Shown here piece by piece: positions 42,743 through 52,402 of a stretch of 64,000 nucleotides of DNA. The notes beneath the pieces were generated by a model. It made no database searches, was not told the DNA's origin, and saw only the letters and a list, made by a program, of their open reading frames with translations. The position numbers and the translations under genes are program-made. Numbering within the stretch: the first letter of the stretch is position 1; each line of letters begins with the position of its first letter. This DNA is from Rachicladosporium sp. CCFEE 5018 (taxonomy: Eukaryota > Ascomycota > Dothideomycetes > Cladosporiales > Cladosporiaceae), in contig KZ111184.1 in assembly GCA_002077045.2 (NCBI GenBank), positions 125,637 to 189,636 on the forward strand, read 5' to 3'.

Positions 42743-43404
42743 CTTTGTACGACCTGAACGGCGTCATGAGTCTTGCGTCTTGCTCACGTGCCTAAAGCTC
42801 GGCCTGTGTCCCCGAAAGATCGTCTTGGTCGGTGTGATCGTCGAAGATGGTTCGTTGTGTAGTATCAGAGCACGACTACTACCGACGCCAACCGATTTCG
42901 TCGGGCCGACTGACAACCTTCGAGATAGGCGTTAAGCGCCAGACAAGTCAAGTGATCTGTATCCACATACCGAACCGAGGTCCCCTGCTCCAGTCCACAT
43001 GCTACCTACACCACGAGGTCCTATCGCAGCTTGCAGGTGTACAGTAGGAAGGTGTATCCGGCTCCACGATACAAGCTCTCGCAAGCAGGCTAAATGAATG
43101 CGCGGCTGCCCAACCTCGCGTCTGGCGGGCAAAAGGACCGTCTTGCCTATTTTGCCACGTCGTGATCGAGGGGTAGCGCATGTGCATCCTCTGTAAACTT
43201 GCTGATCGCATACAGCTTGCAAGTCTTCGCCGATGGAGACCGTCAAGAGAATATATTCGAGATGTTGACATGTGATGGAAGCGGGGTAAAGGAAGCTGGG
43301 AACAGCACGGGGATGAGAAACCCTTGCCCCCACGCAAGCCACTGCCTTCACTCGGACGGCGTGGACAATAAAAGAGCCGCATCCATCTGGGCGCTCGTGA
43401 CGCT
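42743..43404. other. intergenic, no gene seen
   Basis: About 0.66 kb between the repeat protein and the GST gene; the boundary between the accessory island and ordinary genes. Confidence 0.45.
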
Positions 43405-44481
43405 CTATAGCGAGCTGTGTGTGGCTGCTCGTGCTGGCTCAACAGTCTTCTCATACTCAAGCACTTCTGGCATCTTGCACTCGCCGACCTTTAGCTTACT
43501 CCAGTCGCTCTCATACCGTTCTTCAACATGTGGCCAAGGTCCAAGCGGCGTGATTGCCTTCGGATTAATATCGTAATGCGACTTGGTATAGTTCTCCTTG
43601 ATGTGACGAAAGTCGGTAGTGTCTTGGAACTCAGCATGGTTGTGGTACAGGTTCTTTAGCCAGTTGTTGATGACGGGGTAGTCATGTCTGATAGTCCCAA
43701 GAATGCACTTGAAGTGCTGCACATACACTGTGTCGAAGCGGACGATAGTGGCATACGCCCGGACGTCGAGCTCGGTCATCTGCTTCCCGAGGATGTACGG
43801 ACCCTTGTTAGCATGCAGGACTTTCTCGAGCTTGTTCAGCGATGCGAAGACGGGTGGCACATTCTCTTCGTAGGCTTCCTGGGTTGGTGCAAAGCCAGCC
43901 CGATACACTCGGGTGTTGAGATCTCGCTGTAGCAAGTCCGCGAGACTGTCGATCTCTGATGATAGGTCTTTTGGGTACAACGTCAAAGCGACCAGGTTCT
44001 CGGGCAGCAACGAGTTAAACGCGGTCTGCAGATCTCGCAGCAGCTCAGCAGACTCGTTGTTGACGATCGTGTTGAGCGTCTTATCCCACAGCACGGGCAC
44101 AGAGTAACGACCCTTGTAGTGCGGATCCGCCTTGAAATAGATCTCATGCATAAATTTGCTACCGAACAGTGCATCTCCTGTGGCACCTTCGTACACTTTC
44201 TCGGACGGTACGTTGAACTGCCAGCCCGGCCAGCCCTTTTCGTCACCTTTTGGGTACGGCTTCACGATCGAGGTCGTGATGCCTGCGTACTTGTCCAGCT
44301 GCTTCAGATGCAATACAATGTTCGCCCGGTGAGCAAAGGGGCAGAAGAGGCCGATGTACAGATGATATCGGTCCTTGTTCGGGGTGAACGGCCCATTTGC
44401 GGTGATCTTTCCGTGGAACGAGTCCTCTGGGCCGTGATGCCAGTCTGCTGGAAGTGAGGAAGCCATATCAAGTGCTTTCAT
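43405..44481 (-). CDS. xi-class glutathione S-transferase / glutathionyl-hydroquinone reductase (ECM4/GTO family)
   Basis: Single exon, 358 aa; the first ATG at 44481, with a second in-frame ATG at 44466. These cytosolic enzymes reduce S-glutathionyl-hydroquinones with a catalytic Cys and are related to yeast Ecm4 and bacterial YqjG. The catalytic motif is CPFAHR with Cys47 (CPWAHR is more usual). It is followed by a thioredoxin-fold Pro segment (SVPVLWDK), NNESAELLRDL (glutathione-binding Glu-Ser) and an all-helical C-terminal domain with LGKQMTELDVRAYATIVRFDTVY and IKENYTKSHYDINP, the typical xi-class end. Length fits the family. It is divergent with the gene at 44875. There is no sign of disruption. 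Confidence 0.92.
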   Translation of the reverse strand: MKALDMASSLPADWHHGPEDSFHGKITANGPFTPNKDRYHLYIGLFCPFAHRANIVLHLKQLDKYAGITTSIVKPYPKGDEKGWPGWQFNVPSEKVYEGATGDALFGSKFMHEIYFKADPHYKGRYSVPVLWDKTLNTIVNNESAELLRDLQTAFNSLLPENLVALTLYPKDLSSEIDSLADLLQRDLNTRVYRAGFAPTQEAYEENVPPVFASLNKLEKVLHANKGPYILGKQMTELDVRAYATIVRFDTVYVQHFKCILGTIRHDYPVINNWLKNLYHNHAEFQDTTDFRHIKENYTKSHYDINPKAITPLGPWPHVEERYESDWSKLKVGECKMPEVLEYEKTVEPARAATHSSL

Positions 44482-44874
44482 CTACGGAACGAGCGAGCCA
44501 TGGGACGAGGAGACTTCGCACGTCAAGGGTGTTCACGTCATCGACCCAAGATGAATGTCGTGAAACCTGGTCACGCCACTGAGGAAGGAACACTCAAGGT
44601 TGCGGCATGGTCAGGGCAAGAGCGGGCAAGAGCGATCGGTTCCCGTACCTTATTCGTGCCTTATTTCGACGACCTTGTGGATCCGGGGCGTCGGAGAGTT
44701 TCGAAGCTTGAATTAAGGCTGCATCGTGGCGCAACACCGGTGTGACGTGGGGCCCTCAGTCTGCCTCTCTTGTCGCCCTGAAATGTAACAACCCAGCCCA
44801 AAACCCTTCAGAGAGCATTCATAGTGTATCATCCGCCATAACTCAGCCTAATCATTTGACGGCGCACAATCAGC
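44482..44874. promoter_or_regulatory. divergent promoter region, GST / charged membrane protein
   Basis: About 0.39 kb between two divergent starts; no ORF of note. Confidence 0.45.
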
Positions 44875-45660
44875 ATGCGTTCTACACGTAGTTACGACGA
44901 GGATGACGATCTCACGATCGTCCGATCGAATCTATCACGTGGAATGCGACGCACAGCCGCCGATGATGACTACTCAGAAGCGACGTCTCGCCACACACAG
45001 CCTCGAGAGAGGCGTCGGCGAAGACGACGACGGTCGCCATCTGTTCGCTCGATGTCTACCGACAGCGACACTTCCCGCCGTTCGTACACGCGGAAGCCTG
45101 CTCCGGGTCCACGCGACGGTGACGAGAGAGATGGCAAGCATGACAGTATCGCCTATGCCATCCTAGCTCTCGGTGTCTTCTCAATGCTGGCTGGTGTGCT
45201 ACGATTACGGCGAGACAAACGAGGCGACAACGCCCGAGATCTCCGCCGAGAGGAGCAGGCGCGACGAGTGCGTCAAGAAGACTTCGAGAGACGGAAACGT
45301 GAGAGAAGACGCCGAGAGGATGTGGAGGCCGAGCGGCGATATCGGAGTCGCGATGGAGACGTTGAAGAGTCTGTCAGCGAACTGAAGACGATCACCTACG
45401 TACCTACAGAGGCGCCAAGGAGCCCCAGCAGAGGTCCGAGACGCCTCGAGCCACTTTCCGACGAGCGTGATGACCGGTCGAGAGCGCCGAGCCGAACTGG
45501 TAGATCAGAGGCTGGCAGTGCGGACACGCAGAAAACGGGCCATCATGAACGGGATGACAATACCTCGCGAGCTGACTCGGCAATACGTTCCAAGCGGCGA
45601 AGTCGGCGGTCGAGGAGCGATGATTACGACTCGAGTAATGTGGGATATTCGAGCAGGTGA
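44875..45660 (+). CDS. small highly charged protein with one membrane segment
   Basis: Single exon, 261 aa. An Asp/Glu/Arg-rich N-terminus with a run of eight Arg (about residues 46-53) leads to a single hydrophobic segment at about 93-113 (SIAYAILALGVFSMLAGVL). An Arg/Glu-rich probable helix and a Ser/Arg/Asp-rich disordered end follow. No signal peptide. Family not recognised; similar low-complexity single-pass proteins are common in filamentous ascomycetes. Topology and location cannot be set from sequence alone. Confidence 0.6.
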   Translation: MRSTRSYDEDDDLTIVRSNLSRGMRRTAADDDYSEATSRHTQPRERRRRRRRRSPSVRSMSTDSDTSRRSYTRKPAPGPRDGDERDGKHDSIAYAILALGVFSMLAGVLRLRRDKRGDNARDLRREEQARRVRQEDFERRKRERRRREDVEAERRYRSRDGDVEESVSELKTITYVPTEAPRSPSRGPRRLEPLSDERDDRSRAPSRTGRSEAGSADTQKTGHHERDDNTSRADSAIRSKRRSRRSRSDDYDSSNVGYSSR

Positions 45661-46098
45661 AGTGTGTCCTCGTAGGGCGATTCCAAGATCACCCGAAATG
45701 TCTGTTCTTATTGAAGGCCTTCTCCAGGCTACTCGACCTTCCTGGTTGCCACACTGGACTAATCTGGAGAATGAGAAATGGCCGCGTGCTGGATACGTTG
45801 TAAATTGGCTGCCCACCATTTCTGTGATGGATATGGTCAGATATGTTCAACATGCCGCCTCAGGTTCCCTACGTCTGATGTTCGCGACTCACGTGCGGCG
45901 GCACGATGGGTTGTGCGGCAATAGGCGTGTATTTTGTGATACGGACAGTTAATGCCATCCACTGCGACTACGAGTAAGCACGAGGATGTGCATCGGGAGC
46001 AGGCCCTCGACGCTAGGGTACTCAGTCACTGCTCTGATGGTTGCTAGCGCCTGCTACTGCATAACAGCTTCATCACATTTTGGAGACCACATCTTTCT
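45661..46098. other. intergenic, no gene seen
   Basis: About 0.44 kb; nothing recognised. Confidence 0.45.
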
Positions 46099-46698
46099 TT
46101 GCAGTCCCATCAGATTTCTGCATCAGGAAGTGCATCAACATTGAAGTCGAGTCCAGCAATGGAGAACCAAAGTTGCCCAGTCACTGGGTGTACCATGATC
46201 GATCGGATTGGTAGGTTAGCTACACTGACCTACGACATCGTCGCGACATGTCCGCTATCATCTGAAGTGGGAGTGCTCCAGTTTGAGGATCAAGTCGCCA
46301 GAGCTCAAGCCTATATCGCCAGACTGACACATCAGATCGCCACTTCCGGGTAGGACGTGCGTCCAATGCAAGAAGTATCAATGCTCGCAAACTGCGGCCC
46401 TTCCCTTGTGTCGATCCTTCCGGAGCAGATTGAATAAGCCACAAGAGCGACCGGGCTGAACAGCGAGAGCTATCGCACGATGCAAAGATAGCCAGGCCGA
46501 GCCTGGCTTACCATGGCGCAAATCGAGCGTATGCTCGAGGTTCTGGACGAAATGCTCGCTCAGCTACAGAAGACACTTGGGACGATAACTTATGCCGGCA
46601 CCAGCAAGAATGACGGACATATCGCAACGGTTGAGGACTCCCAGGCTATGGCACTACAATTGCGAGAGGTGGCACAGGAAGTCAGAGAGTCGTTCTGA
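46099..46698 (+). CDS. possible small helical protein in two exons (weak)
   Basis: Two short plus-strand frames, 46099-46353 and 46513-46698, both encode amphipathic helices (FEDQVARAQAYIARLTHQ and IERMLEVLDEMLAQLQKTL). A GTAGGA donor-like site near 46350 and a TAG acceptor-like site near 46490 could join them, but the phases do not match cleanly. Kept only as a weak candidate; no family recognised. Confidence 0.2.
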
Positions 46699-47065
46699 GC
46701 GTGCTGGAAACGGAAGAACACGAGACTCTCTACTCAATTCGATAAGCGAGCAATACAACAGAACATCAGTGCACTGCATGTTTGGCACAATGCAACTTTC
46801 GTCGAATATATCTCAATATGAGGGTACACGTTCAAACGTGCGTTACTGACATCCAGCACCGCAAACCCATCATGACTAAACTAACATCCGACAAGCCTGC
46901 TTACTCCATAAGCCGTCGACAGGAACCAATGATGGCTGTTATTTTCATTGGCTCATATTATCGTACACGATCTAATTGACAGTCACGCTTCGCCTGGCGC
47001 CGTCTGCCTTGCAATCCGACGTGTACTGCTGCAATCGATCGCAAGCACAGCTGAACTTCACGGCC
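46699..47065. other. intergenic, no gene seen
   Basis: About 0.37 kb; nothing recognised. Confidence 0.4.
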
Positions 47066-47961
47066 CTACCGCTTCGTCGCATTGTTCCGCTGTGCAGAGG
47101 CTTGGCAGTTCCCTGGCTCCCGCGACTCGGTACTTGCGACCCGGACAAAGCTATCATCGAGTGGAGCCTGCTTGCGCAAACGCTCCAGCGCAGACTTGGG
47201 GTGTTTGGCGATTTGCTTGTGATGGTCTGGCCGTGTCTTGTGCAGCTTCGAAGTCCTAGTATCGGCTGGAGGAGTTACTTCGATCCCAGCCTGATCATCG
47301 ACAAGAGTCACGCATTCCCGCAACGGACTGGGCTGGCTGGGTTTGACTATCCTACCCGGCTTCCTTGCATGGTAGATATAGCCATTTCCCGGCGCCATGT
47401 ACAGGGTCCATGGTCCCTCCTCGAAGACCATGGGGAAGTACTCGATCCGCCCGGGTGGTTTCAGATTGAGCTTGTTATCGGCCTCGTCAGCGGTAATGCC
47501 GTTTCTCACATTGAAGATCAGCCGTGCACGCTGCAGGTGCCTTGTAGCCTCGGAGACCTTACGGGCGCTCCTGCAGCTTCTTATTTGAAGTACTCCTTCC
47601 ACTGGCCCGGGATCGCGACGAGACCTTGCGTTTTCGGCCCCGTTCTTGAACCGAAGGACGTGAAGCCGCGTGGGCGATAAGGCTGTGGCCATTGCGGCGT
47701 TCATGATGGCCGCTTTGCGAAAGTGCATGCTGGCGTTTGGGTTGGCTTTCATACCCATGGCTGCGGCGTATGTCTGTGGGGCTTGTGTTGACTGAACCTG
47801 GGTTTAGAATGAGGAGGGGTTGGAAGACTGTCTTGCTCTAATTGGAAAGTCGCAGCGATCTGGGAGAGAGCATCGTACATATGCTTAGCCCAGGCCGAAG
47901 CGTCCTCCGTCCGTATTGAGAACGCCTGCATTTCGTCAACTTCATTGCATAGATGTCGCAT
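47066..47961 (-). CDS. hypothetical protein, probably two exons
   Basis: The main frame 47758-47066 encodes 230 residues (ATG at 47758), basic, with a central patch GRIEYFPMVFEEGPWTLYM and a Lys/Arg-rich end. Upstream, 47961-47749 encodes a helical segment (MQAFSIRTEDASAWAKHMYD) in another frame, and a CTAAAC...CAG acceptor sits just before GTTCAGTCAACAC near 47797, so the two may be exons of one gene. The donor is not settled. The opposite-strand ORF over the same region looks less protein-like. Family not recognised. Confidence 0.45.
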
Positions 47962-48599
47962 AGGAGTGGACTATACCGAGAGGACACAAAACGCCAGTAG
48001 CCAATGAAACCGTCCGACCATGTATAAGAGCATTTATGCTGACCACAAGGTTCGCACTTCGGACTTCACACTTTCGCACCTTACCAGACTTTGAATTGTG
48101 CATCCCTCCTGATCAAGCACTTTGCTGCTTAGTGTGGTAGGACTTGCGCGAGTGCGGCTACGAAGGAGAACGCACATCGTGAAAGAGCTGCGCCGGACAC
48201 AGCAGACTGAAGCGCGATTTGCACTCGAAAGTCACACATCGTGAAGTCTGGCTGACAAGATTAGGCTCTACAGCATCTGAAGGCAGCAATAGTCAGAAGT
48301 CATAGCGCGTATGTTGTCTATACAATCTGTCCCACCATCTCGAATTCTAGTATACAATACTCTCTCTAGATACAATCCCATCTTACAAGCGCTCTGTCAA
48401 TATCCATGAGCACCCTCATCTTTTAGAATCCGTAGCTCGGCGCTGCAAGTCAGTCTCAGTAACTTTGCAACTATGCTCGAAAGATCGTCGAGGCCGCGCA
48501 GTAGCCTAGCTCTTCGGTAGCGTACAGACCGGTCATTTTTCCGTTGGTACAGTCGAGGCAATGGCTAGATCAACGAGGGCCGTGACTCATGCAATCGCG
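47962..48599. other. intergenic, no gene seen
   Basis: About 0.64 kb; no supported ORF. Confidence 0.45.
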
Positions 48600-49562
48600 T
48601 CATGCCGGCATTTGTTTGGAAGGCTCAGAATCGCCTTCCAACGCATCGGCTGCGCGAGGCATGCGCTGTATCGTGTTGTCCGACCTTTCCATAGCTGGGT
48701 GCTCGAAGCCAGTCGTGAGCTTGATTGCAGGTAGTTCTTCGGGAGGACGTGCGCGTGTGCCATCCCTCTCCAGTCGTAGTGGACTAGGTGTGGAAGGCAG
48801 ACTCGGTGGTGTAAGGGTAATGCTCTGAGAATGCACTAGTAAGTGTGTCGGCGACGTCGATCTAAGAGGCGAGTCCGGTGGGGTGAGGTCATTCTTTTGA
48901 AGCGGCTGTCGAGGTGCGCAGGTTGTCATCGAGTTCGGGCATGGCTGCTCTACGGCGTTGACGCCAACGCAGGTCTCTGAGCTTGTCAGCTTGCGTGGTT
49001 GCTCGACACTTCGCTTCGAGTCTTCGGCCTCCAAGTCTTCCGTTGTCGTGCTCTGCGATAGTGAACTCCTCAGTGCAGGCGCTCTTCTCCTGCGCGGCAA
49101 GTCAAGGTCCTTCGACGTTGTTACAGTCTCCTGCAATCCAGGTCCCTTCAACCACAATCTCGAAGCCGTACATCGAGCCTTGGCGGGCGAAGTAAGTGCC
49201 AAAGTGCAAGCAGCGCGATTAAGCGTGTTGAACTTCTCTCTCGCCATGACAAGATACTCGCCCACGCATTGCTCGTCTTTCAGGTCGTACAAGGTTTCGG
49301 ATGCTTCTTCCATGGCCTTGTCGGTCGCGTATTGAATCGCAGGTGCATTTCGCTCGGCATCCTGCGCCCGTAAGATGTCTTCGACCCAGGTTCTGTACAG
49401 CTGGTTCATGCTCGCGACGTAGCAGGCGTCCCGGGGATCCATGCCTTGGTAGTATGCTTTGGCCCACGTTCTCAATTGCTTGTAGAGGAGACAAGACTTG
49501 AGGTCTGGGTTGTCTTGTTGTGGGTAGTCGAAGAGGGTGAAGGGTTCCTGTTTCCGAGCCAT
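48600..49562 (-). CDS. hypothetical protein with Ser/Pro-rich C-terminus
   Basis: Single exon, 320 aa. The N-terminal 150 residues are helical and globular-looking (LLYKQLRTWAKAYYQGMD, YLVMAREKFNTLNRAACTLAL). The rest is rich in Ser, Thr and Pro with several TPP/SP-type motifs that could be phosphorylation sites, and is probably disordered. No signal peptide, membrane segment or known domain. The open frame and the sharp contrast between an ordered and a disordered half support a real gene. Family not recognised. Confidence 0.6.
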   Translation of the reverse strand: MARKQEPFTLFDYPQQDNPDLKSCLLYKQLRTWAKAYYQGMDPRDACYVASMNQLYRTWVEDILRAQDAERNAPAIQYATDKAMEEASETLYDLKDEQCVGEYLVMAREKFNTLNRAACTLALTSPAKARCTASRLWLKGPGLQETVTTSKDLDLPRRRRAPALRSSLSQSTTTEDLEAEDSKRSVEQPRKLTSSETCVGVNAVEQPCPNSMTTCAPRQPLQKNDLTPPDSPLRSTSPTHLLVHSQSITLTPPSLPSTPSPLRLERDGTRARPPEELPAIKLTTGFEHPAMERSDNTIQRMPRAADALEGDSEPSKQMPA

Positions 49563-50419
49563 GGCTAGTATATGATCGATGTAATCCGGGTTCGATCAAT
49601 GACTTGTGTGGAGGCGAGTGCGATCCGATGCGCCACACAGAATGTGCCGTGCTGTATGTGAGATGTGTTGTGTGCAGACGAATATATCTGATTCAGTGTC
49701 GTGTTGGAGCAGATAATTTCCGCAGGCTTCGATAACGAAGCCATTTTCCCTATATACCCACGAAATGTATACGAAAGCTCGATATGTCAACCTAGAGCCT
49801 CTGTGTTGGGTTCGAGGACAGCGTGTAGCATTGAGGACGTGTGATACTGCACAAATCGAATGGGGCTGACCATTTCGTCGAGTGTGCGCCGTCCAATGGA
49901 TGTAGGGGTTTGCTGACCATGATAGGACTGATGTATGGCCAACAATTCCCGCGCACTAAGCTTTGCCATGTGGCCCACCAGAACATTGGAATTTGGAATC
50001 CTATATGCATGGTCACGCGACCAAATAGCTGCACTTGGCTATTCGGCTGTCAGGAAGTCCATATCCATTGCCGTTGCAGCGATAGTAAGCCTCCTCCTCA
50101 AGTAAGCGTCGTTGCAGGATCTCGATCGCCATACTCACGCCGTACCCGAGTGATCTGCTCCATAAGCTGAATCTCTCGTGCGCGAAATCCTGTAATCGAC
50201 AGCATCGACAAGGAGAAGATGAAAATCCGGCGTCGTTGGCGAGACCAGGCGGAGACACTCCCACCGGTATTATGGCGGGGGAAAGCCCAGGCGACCTTCG
50301 AGTCAACAACGCATGGTCGCCTTCGCTGTTGCTAGAACGCTTGCATCATAGTATTCAAACAGTCAAAATCTTGCGTAACGCCTTTCCTAAGCTCTCAACC
50401 TGCACACATTGTTAGCTTA
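49563..50419. other. intergenic, no gene seen
   Basis: About 0.86 kb; short ORFs only. Confidence 0.45.
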
Positions 50420-51544
50420 TCACTCTTCATAGTTGATTACCGGAAACTCCTCGAAACTCACATGCGGCGTCTGCGTGATTTGAAAGTGGTTCCCCGTCAT
50501 ATAGTCAAAGCCATACTGCGCACCAGGCAAAAGCTTCTCCCAGCCCTCAGTCTTCAGCAAACCTCTCGGCTCCAGCAGAAACCTCGTCACCTTGACCCCA
50601 AGATCGACTTTCAACCCACTGGTCGCAACATTCCTCACCAGCCCCTCGCGAACCCAGATGAAGTCCACATTTGCCGGAACCTCCACCGCAGCCATTGAAG
50701 TAGGCATATACTTATCCACCGAAAGTACAGTACTCGTGAAGTGCTGCACGAGCCACTCGGGTGCTTTCTTCGCTCCACTAGAGCCCATCAACCCGTTCTT
50801 CGTGAGCTCATCCACCACCTGCGCTGGCAGTGCCTCGTAGACAAGCCGGCAAGGCGAGTCGATCAAAATCAGTCTCTCGACCTTTTCCCCAGCAGCGACA
50901 AGTAACTTCGTGATCTCATAGCTGTAGTAGCCGCCAGCGGACCACCCGCCAAGAATGTACGGTCCCTCTGGCTGCAGCTTCCGGATCTCAGAAAGCCATA
51001 GGCGGGCCATACGCTCGATACTGCAAGTGAAGTCTTGCGCTTGGCGGAGGAAGGGCGAGTTGAGACCGATCAGACATACGTCGTCACCTATGGGTGGGAG
51101 CGTGCCGTAAGAAGTGCCTGCGCCGCTACCATCGGGAAGGAGGAAGACCGTCCTCCCTGGTTTCAAGGGCTTGCCCTGTAGCACGACAGAGAGCGGTACC
51201 TTCGGCTTCGGCACACCCTCCCACGGATCCGCGGGCTCTGAAGCCTCCAACGGCGAACGAGGCGAAGAGATCTCGATCTTGGGAATACCGTTCTCCAGGT
51301 CCGAAGGGTCGCCATCCGCGCGTATAAACCGCTTGAAGACACCAACATTGGGATATCGGACGAAGTCGTCAGCCTCGACGGTGAAGCCGAGCTCGTTGGT
51401 GAGGTCCTTCGCAGTCGCGGAGGCGAGAAGATCACCCAGGCCAAGGAACTTCCACGTCTCGTGGTCTTCGAAATCTTCCGGCTCCAGTGAAAGGGCTTCG
51501 CCGATGATGTTGAAGGCCGTCGCGAGGGCTTCTTCGTTCGCCAT
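50420..51544 (-). CDS. ACP-like / type I thioesterase didomain protein with degenerate carrier site
   Basis: Single exon, 374 aa. Residues 1-75 align with the acyl-carrier domain that ends fungal polyketide synthases, but the phosphopantetheine site (normally G-[IL]-D-S-L) reads FLGLGDLLAS at about 33-42, without the Ser. Residues about 120-374 are an alpha/beta-hydrolase thioesterase: GWSAGG with nucleophile Ser202, LILIDSPC with Asp229, and GNHF with His353 as the likely triad. Such thioesterases release or edit products from carrier-bound polyketides or peptides. No PKS or NRPS gene lies in the window, so it either acts in trans, serves a distant cluster, or is a remnant of a synthase. The intact triad argues against decay of the hydrolase part. 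Confidence 0.85.
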   Translation of the reverse strand: MANEEALATAFNIIGEALSLEPEDFEDHETWKFLGLGDLLASATAKDLTNELGFTVEADDFVRYPNVGVFKRFIRADGDPSDLENGIPKIEISSPRSPLEASEPADPWEGVPKPKVPLSVVLQGKPLKPGRTVFLLPDGSGAGTSYGTLPPIGDDVCLIGLNSPFLRQAQDFTCSIERMARLWLSEIRKLQPEGPYILGGWSAGGYYSYEITKLLVAAGEKVERLILIDSPCRLVYEALPAQVVDELTKNGLMGSSGAKKAPEWLVQHFTSTVLSVDKYMPTSMAAVEVPANVDFIWVREGLVRNVATSGLKVDLGVKVTRFLLEPRGLLKTEGWEKLLPGAQYGFDYMTGNHFQITQTPHVSFEEFPVINYEE

Positions 51545-52402
51545 GGCGATGATCCTTCAGTCCTCAGACTATAGGTGTTCAGAAGTCACCGGTCGATCCG
51601 TGATCACCAAATGCAGCAAATCAAGGTTTCTCGAGTCCACCCAGTATCGCAGATGAATACTCAATTGTAGATGAGCAGTAAGAAAGCAACTCCGTACTCC
51701 AGATACTCGAATGGATCCCAGCTGAGCACTAACGCCTCGATGCAGTGCAAATCAGGATAGATGTACTGTGAAAAGATCCCAAGGTAATGATCGAGTAAGT
51801 GCATCCTTCACCGGACCTCACATCGGAGAGCCGTTGAAGCTGAGTCAGCACGTCTTCTCCATGTGCATCACCTCGCACCAACCTCAGAGAATACCGGAAC
51901 CAAGTCACTCAAGGGTGTTTAGATACTTGATCATAGGTGATCACAATCAGACGGAAGAACACGATCAAGACAAGGTCACCATACTCCATACACAAGCCTC
52001 ACTACATACTCGCACACTCAAGAATCTGCTGAAGGGGGAATATTGCCAGCTAATCCATGCTCATCCCGCTCGCTCGCAAAGAGGAAAGAAGTTCATGTAC
52101 ACATACCATTGTCCTCCACGTTCCTAGTCCTGACCCCCCGTATTACTGTCCCACAGTGCCGTGAGTGTCCAGCCCCTAAAACAAGACACCCCTCACTCTC
52201 ACTCGCTCACCTTTTCTTATTCCTGCCCCTTCATCTGCCTCTCCACCTCCTCCAAGCACGTCGCACCCGTCTTCCGCTCCACCACCTTCGTCAGCCACCT
52301 CAAATACCTCGTAGCCACCCAGAGAAGAGCGTCCCCGAGTCTCAGTCCAATATTGATGAGGCGCCACTCAAATGCCTGCGTCCACTGAGAGAACAAGTCA
52401 TT
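51545..52402. other. intergenic, pyrimidine-rich near 52150-52300
   Basis: About 0.86 kb. A C/T-rich stretch on the plus strand lies at about 52180-52300, just past the stop of the Ala/Ser-rich gene. ORFs there follow the biased composition and are not supported. Confidence 0.45.

Noticed and set aside
46976..47680. 234-codon plus-strand ORF
   Set aside because: It overlaps the minus-strand frame 47066-47758, which reads more like a protein. The plus frame is rich in Cys/Trp/Pro in random order.
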